Assembly (NCBI GenBank): GCA_030159075.1
Contig: BROG01000028.1
Span: forward strand, 1,547,501 to 1,611,500
From: Atrina japonica
Lineage: Eukaryota > Mollusca > Bivalvia > Pterioida > Pinnidae
Length of the DNA stretch: 64,000 nt
Direction of reading: 5' to 3'
Shown in pieces: positions 59,051 through 64,000 of this stretch. Positions within the stretch are counted from its first letter, which is position 1. Each line of letters starts with the position of its first letter. Both the position numbers and the translations under genes were made by a program. Below the pieces are notes generated by a model, which saw only the letters and a program-made list of their open reading frames with translations, did no database searches and had not been told where the DNA came from.

Positions 59051-59138
59051 TTATGAATAATTCTGCAATGTAAACACATGTGACAGACTTAATGTTATTT
59101 TTTGTACCAACTTTATTTTTTCTTCTGTGTTTTTACAT

Positions 59139-59139
59139 G

Positions 59140-59171
<32 letters not shown>
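59139..59171. repeat. (GAT)n microsatellite
   Basis: About 11 GAT units. The minus-strand poly-Ile and poly-His ORFs are artefacts. Confidence 0.97.
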
Positions 59172-59362
59172 AGATCTACAAGTATCATTGTTATCATTGT
59201 TATTTTTGTGGGTGACAAAACGGGTGTTGATGAGACCATGAGAGTAAGAAAAAATGGGAAAATAAAGATGTAGTATTGTACATAAAAGTGATATCATTAC
59301 ATGTGTTCTTATTAACATTTTCATGTTAAAAGCAAGTGTATGCATGTATGTAACATTATTTT

Positions 59363-60098
59363 CAGGGTTCGCACAGACCTTGAAAAGTGCTTGAATATAG
59401 AGTTAGTCTTTGAAAAGTGCTTGAAAACAAAAATACCCTTGAAAAGTGCTTGAATTTAATGCAAAATGCTTGATTTATTTCATTAGAGTGCTTGAATTCT
59501 ACTTATTGCATGTTATAGTAAAATCAAAATAACCTGGCAGGGCGGAGTCTTGTGAACCCTTTCTTGACCTGGACGAGTTTAAATTTTAGGTAATAAAGCA
59601 CAACATTTAAATTACACCGACTAAAGTAATCGATCCTACTTGTCACCATACATAAGAGAATATCCAGTGAAGAATAAATTGTTTTTCCCATGCAGCTTGT
59701 CATAACCGAAAAGTGAGTAGAATCATCTGTATGATAATCAAAAGTTACCCCGCACCACCATCTTATGTGAATCAGACAATATACATCAATAAAGAAAGAA
59801 AAAAATAGCTCGATCATATAGACTCTTCGCCTACATGTAGTATAATACAATTTGAGTGGACCATTTTTGGATGCTGTACTGCTGGATCTCTTTAGTATGT
59901 AGTTGAAACTCTAAGCAGTGCTTAGAGGACCGTCATTGAAATATGAGAGAACTTTGCTGTCAATAATTCTTTTTTACTTTGTTTTGGCTTGCAGACACAT
60001 GATAGCCTAAACATATCCATTGAAAGTGCTTGAAAAACACTCTGAAAAGTCCTGGAAAAGTTTGTGAAAAATATTTTGCACTGGCTGTATGAACCATG
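59363..60098. mobile_element. DNA element with CAGGGTTCGCACAG ends and 5-bp TSD
   Basis: The left end cagggttcgcacagacc is inverted imperfectly at the right as ggctgtatgaaccatg. The flanks are a perfect 5-bp duplication atttt (59358-59362, 60099-60103). Sub-terminal repeats of cttgaaaagtgcttgaa occur at both ends. About 736 bp. Dispersed repeat B (59,515-59,790) occupies its middle, either as a component or as a nested insertion. Confidence 0.75.
59515..59790 (+). repeat. Dispersed repeat B, copy 3, inside the 59,363 element
   Basis: Ordered similarity to 14,172-14,480: atagtaaaatc, aacctggcag, cggagtctt, ctacttgtcaccatacataa, cataaccgaaaagtgagta, cttatgtgaatcaga. Confidence 0.75.
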
Positions 60099-60404
60099 AT
60101 TTTGTATGATTCAACAAAAGTTTACATTTTGAAGTGATTAACACTTTCGTATGTACAATGTAGGGATATCCGTGTTCCTGTTTGATGATCTGTATGTTTG
60201 TTACATGTATACAATGTATTGACAACAATGCTGTATACAGTAGCTGATGTACCAGGTAGATACCAATCAGGACCAAAGATGTCATCTCTGTTATAAAACC
60301 ATATTATAGAAGGTGTCATGAAATTTGACAAAATGTAAAGTGTCGGTTATATATGCCATAATGGTTGTAACATACACAGAACACATATGCACATTGATGC
60401 ACAT

Positions 60405-60545
60405 GTTGAAAAAATTGTCAGTTGCTGGAGGCAGGTGGTCTCTTCCCAGGTACACTGTAGCCGAGATTTATCCTTCACCAATAAAAAACTGTCTGCCACC
60501 ATGTAACTAAATAGTCATTTTGTGTGATTTTTAACACAAGTAAAC
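60405..60545 (+). mobile_element. SINE family A, 3' half
   Basis: aaattgtcagttgctggagg, ggtggtctcttcccaggtac, ttcaccaataaaaaactg and gccaccatgtaacta. The head is missing and the tail is altered. Confidence 0.65.
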
Positions 60546-60629
60546 ATAAACAACAACAACCAAGTAAACCCAAATGCATTTTGCCTTTTTTTTTCTCTTC
60601 AGTCTGTTCAAACCTGTTATACACACCAA

Positions 60630-60710
60630 CCACTGAAAAACAATGGACTTTTCTGTAAATTTATGACTTAGATTAGTCCAAATGTGTCTTTAAGAGGTGT
60701 TCGAGTTAAT
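60630..60710. mobile_element. Palindromic MITE (TTAACYCATTCRCCCCT family), decayed
   Basis: aaacaatggacttttctgta, ttatgacttagattagtcca, aatgtgtctttaagaggtg and a terminal gagttaat. Confidence 0.55.
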
Positions 60711-60741
60711 AGAAGTCTTGACAGGTTGGTCCTCATAAAAT

Positions 60742-60930
60742 GACTGTGACCGAGTAGTTAGAGCTTCGCATATAAACCACATACACATGTAGTCTCTTGA
60801 CCTCTAGTCAGTGCAGTTTTGACCTCTGTTGGAACCAAAGCTCATTAAGTAGGAAAGTTTGACAGTTTACTTGTGGTTGGCAGGACATCTTTTCCAACTA
60901 AAATATTGTCAAGTATGGCATAAAAGCATC
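60742..60930 (+). mobile_element. SINE family A, shortened
   Basis: Head gaccgagtagttagagcttc, body aggaaagtttgacagttta, tail gtcaagtatggcataaaag. The gggttctcctcc block is missing. Confidence 0.7.
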
Positions 60931-61334
60931 ATTAAAATAACAATCTAAATAGAGTCTAGGGGTTAGATTCAGGCATGTTGCAATGTTTTGATTGGCTACT
61001 TGTGTCTGCATTCAATGGTTCCTGTATTTATTCTGTTTATGGTTTATTAGTTGTAGATAATTTTTATCACATGCACTGGAATTGGAATAAATTAAGTGGT
61101 TTTTTTATTATGTAACATGAGTGTGATCTTATCAGTTGGAGTAACAGAATTATATCAGATCTACTTTAGATCTCTTCAGACTCTTGATAATCCATTGTGT
61201 AGGGCTTATATTCCTGTCAGCATGAGATACATTTACCATTAACAGTGAGTTAATGAATTCTATATAGTACAGTTCTCTTCAAATGTCAGTTTTGTGGTTT
61301 TGACATGGTTTTAAGTGTACCAAAATAAACATAG

Positions 61335-61505
61335 GGATATACAAGTGGTTAGAGCATTGAGTCATTAAACTTAAAAGGCCGGTGGTCTCATCCAGGTATA
61401 TATTATAGCTAGTATACATTGTACATTGTAACCAGGTACTCATCATTAAATGTAGACTGCCAACATATACCTGAATATATTTTTAGTGTGGCATAAAAGA
61501 TTATA
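61335..61505 (+). mobile_element. SINE family A, decayed
   Basis: agtggttagagcattgagt, aggccggtggtctcatcca, catcattaaatgtagactgcc, tttttagtgtggcataaaag. The B box is not recognisable. Confidence 0.65.
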
Positions 61506-62076
61506 GGTCTACCAAGGTAAAATTTATACAAACACAACAAGTCTAAATCAAATCATAACAGGGGTGACAAAATACCTGTCGTACAGATTCAGTAATACAT
61601 GTACATGGAGTCCATGCAAGGCAATATATTTTACCTGTACAACCTACTTTTGGAAAGTAGACCATATTGTTTAGGTTTCTGACTTAACCAGGATGTGCCA
61701 CTTTCCCTTGGTACACCTCTACATGTATTACAAAAAAATGTAATATACATGTATACATTTGTGTGTACAAAATCAATCCTTGATGTAGATTCTTTCTAAT
61801 ACCCTGGTACTCCTGAGGAACATGAGTTTACAAGATTGTGTATTATGATCCATTGTCCATCGTCAATAATATTTATACAGGTACATTGTAGCTGGAATTT
61901 AGAGCCATTTATAGACCATTTCCCCAAGCAGAATAAGTCTAATTTCCCCTAAATTCAAGTATTTTCCCCTTAATTCAAGTATTTTCCCCTGATATATGTA
62001 TAAGTACATGTACATGTACATGTGTCTGTGTATTGAATCCCAAGGGTGAAGCACTGATCTGATCTGACATTTTTAG

Positions 62077-62845
62077 GTCACCTTAGTCACTCAGGTACAC
62101 CTTTTTGAAAACTACATTGCCAATCATATTCAAATATGATATGAAGCTTCATTAGTTTAAGGGGAACACAAGTTATGAATTTCGTAATCCTGGTACCCTC
62201 TGGGCCATTGGGGCAAGGCCAAAACTGCAAAAAAATAGCACAAATTTTAAAAATCTTCTTCAAATCTTCTTCAAATTAAAACTTGTATATGTGGCTAGAA
62301 AGAGAATGTGTAAAGCCCTGTACCAAAATTGTGATTTTTATGACTCTGGGAGCTGCGGTTCTGGGTCTGGGACGGGTCAATATGGCCATACATGTACAGT
62401 AAGACATGCTTTAGTGACCAACTGTGTATAAAAACCACTTGCCCATAAAGACTGTTTTTGCTATCCCCAACAGTACCATTTGTGTACAAATGACTCTCTG
62501 TATAAAGACCACTTCCCTATAAAGACTGGTTTTCTTGTGTCTGTAAGAGGGTCTTCATATGCTAGTTTCACTGTATAGTGATTATGTACTGGGGCAGGGC
62601 CAATTTAGCTAAATAGTGACTATATACTTGGTTTTAGAAAATCTTCTCAACATCTATAAAATGAAAAGATATATGAGGAAGCTATTAGGAATTATCTATG
62701 GATACCAAATAAAAGGGGGCTAGAACCAATGGGGGCCCAAAAGGGGTACATCTTTAAAAAATCATGAAGCACTGATCAGTCTATTTTCACTCTGATCATG
62801 CTCTGCTCAGGTGACTGATAAGACCCATGGGTCATCTTGTTGTTT
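62077..62845. repeat. Dispersed repeat with ctcaggt...cttgttgtt ends
   Basis: From ttaggtcaccttagtcactcaggt to tgctcaggtgactgataa and gacccatgggtcatcttgtt. The end design resembles 9,230-10,376 (gctcaagtgagc ... gggcctcttgttt). It carries a nested MITE at 62,396-62,578. Confidence 0.6.
62396..62578. mobile_element. MITE, CAGTRAAACYTG family, nested in the 62-kb repeat
   Basis: tacagtaagacatgctttag to gctagtttcactgtatag. Contains accatttgtgtacaaatga and ctataaagactggtttt. Confidence 0.75.
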
Positions 62846-63039
62846 ATATCTGTTTAGAGTCCCTCAGAAAGCTCTGTATTGTGAATGACAACTCTGTCTA
62901 AAACCTACAAGGAGCTCTGCAAAGGGGAGAAATGAGAGGGAGACTTGAAGTTTTGTCAGCCTTGCATGTGATGACTCTCAATCAATCCCTGGCTATGTGT
63001 CATCTATGAGGTATAATAACATATTTCTTCTAGTATTGG

Positions 63040-63240
63040 CCTCTGTAGCTGCTTGCTTTAAACCTCTTTTCTGTACAAGTTCCACTGGAGCCTACTTTCA
63101 AGTCTGAATATGTGGGGAAGTGTAGATGCCGGTGGCTGGATGTCTTTACAATGTACCCTGGTGTTATCATCCATCATTAAAATAGTGATTCCAACATATG
63201 GCTGAAGAATTGTTGAGTTTGGCATTACATATCGTGTACA
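63040..63240 (+). mobile_element. SINE family A, decayed
   Basis: gttccactggagcctac, gccggtggctggatgtcttt, catccatcattaaaatagtg, gctgaagaattgttgagttt, ggcattacat. The head is lost. Confidence 0.6.
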
Positions 63241-63244
63241 TGTA

Positions 63245-64000
63245 ATTAAAAATTGTGAAAACAATCAAGCATGTTAACTAATGAGCATTAAGCATTCGTA
63301 GATTGTCAACCCTCTTTATTACGACCATGTTCATAATATATATTTCTACTTAAATGCATGTTCCAAAAACTTTACTGTTTATGTCAAATGCTTTAAATTG
63401 TTTTAGAAATGGTAAATACCCCTACAATGCATTTAGGTTTTATCTAAGCAAATTCCTGTCAGTAGGTGAAATTGTCAGAATAATGACAGTCACCATAAAG
63501 CAGTCTGACTTCACATGTACTTATATTATGTCCGCTATTATTAGTACATGTATTAACTTGGTTTTGAACCCTACTTCTATAAATACTCCATTTAAGGAAA
63601 TCGTTATGTAAGTATATGTATGTATGTGTTAGAAGTGTTAAGTTGGCTGTAATATAGCTATTACAACATACACAGATCTGTGATATCTACATGTAATGTC
63701 TTAGATAAGTGTTACTAGCATATGACATTGTATGATTTGACCATTGACAGTCTTAAGCAGCTGTAGAGTACATGTATCACATTGCGACTTCATATGATGA
63801 TTGAATGTGATGACATTAGTTAACTATGATCTTCAATTTTTTTTACCTTTGACCTTGAAATTCAAATTCCAAATGTACAATGTAATTACATTACATGATG
63901 GTCTTGAAATACTGTGCCTTGCAATTTCGGCCATACTACCTGTAACAATTTCTTGTATAGCTTTGAGTTCATCTTGCTTTAGGTTGTTATTTGTAGATCT
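63245..64000. other. No recognised feature at the window end
   Basis: AT-rich. The 85-codon ORF at 63,354-63,611 has no recognisable motif and no flanking splice context that persuades me. Confidence 0.45.

Overview
This is animal nuclear DNA, most likely from a bivalve mollusc. Coding sequence is sparse and split by GT-AG introns. The DNA is AT-rich, carries many TACATGTA palindromes and microsatellites, and is crowded with short non-autonomous DNA transposons and tRNA-derived SINEs. The bivalve assignment is inferred from repeat style and from the close match of the one recognisable gene to animal USP5.

Region 1 (about 1-28,560) is one plus-strand gene, the orthologue of ubiquitin-specific protease 5 (USP5, isopeptidase T), which disassembles unanchored polyubiquitin chains. 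I could place 18 coding exons whose splice phases all agree and whose lengths sum to 2,436 nt, i.e. 811 codons plus a stop. The nUBP and UBP zinc fingers, Cys box, first UBA, His box and C-terminus are intact. Exon 17, which holds the second half of UBA2, is the exception. Its ends and overall frame are right, but its interior is overwritten by text from a surrounding 57-bp minisatellite, and a second fragment of the same exon lies about 1.9 kb upstream. This whole patch (about 23.6-28.1 kb) is probably mis-assembled or mis-polished. A possible divergent minus-strand exon lies just upstream of USP5 (668-856).

Region 2 (28.5-36.3 kb) is intergenic. It contains a decayed reverse transcriptase on the minus strand, long TA microsatellites, a 33-bp tandem repeat, and one member of a pair of about 0.9-kb duplicated blocks whose twin is at 55.1 kb.

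Region 3 (36.3-64 kb) starts with the first coding exon of a second plus-strand gene (36,460-36,732). I could not identify that gene. No further exon is evident, so the remaining 27 kb looks like a very long first intron. It contains a 1.9-kb satellite of 19-bp units, several other minisatellites, nested SINE/MITE insertions, and a hAT-like element whose terminal inverted repeat has been amplified into a 57-bp tandem array.

I found no operon, CRISPR, phage or other multi-gene system. The main interest is in transposon biology (several new-looking MITE families with clear target-site duplications, transposon ends turned into satellites) and in the damaged USP5 exon.
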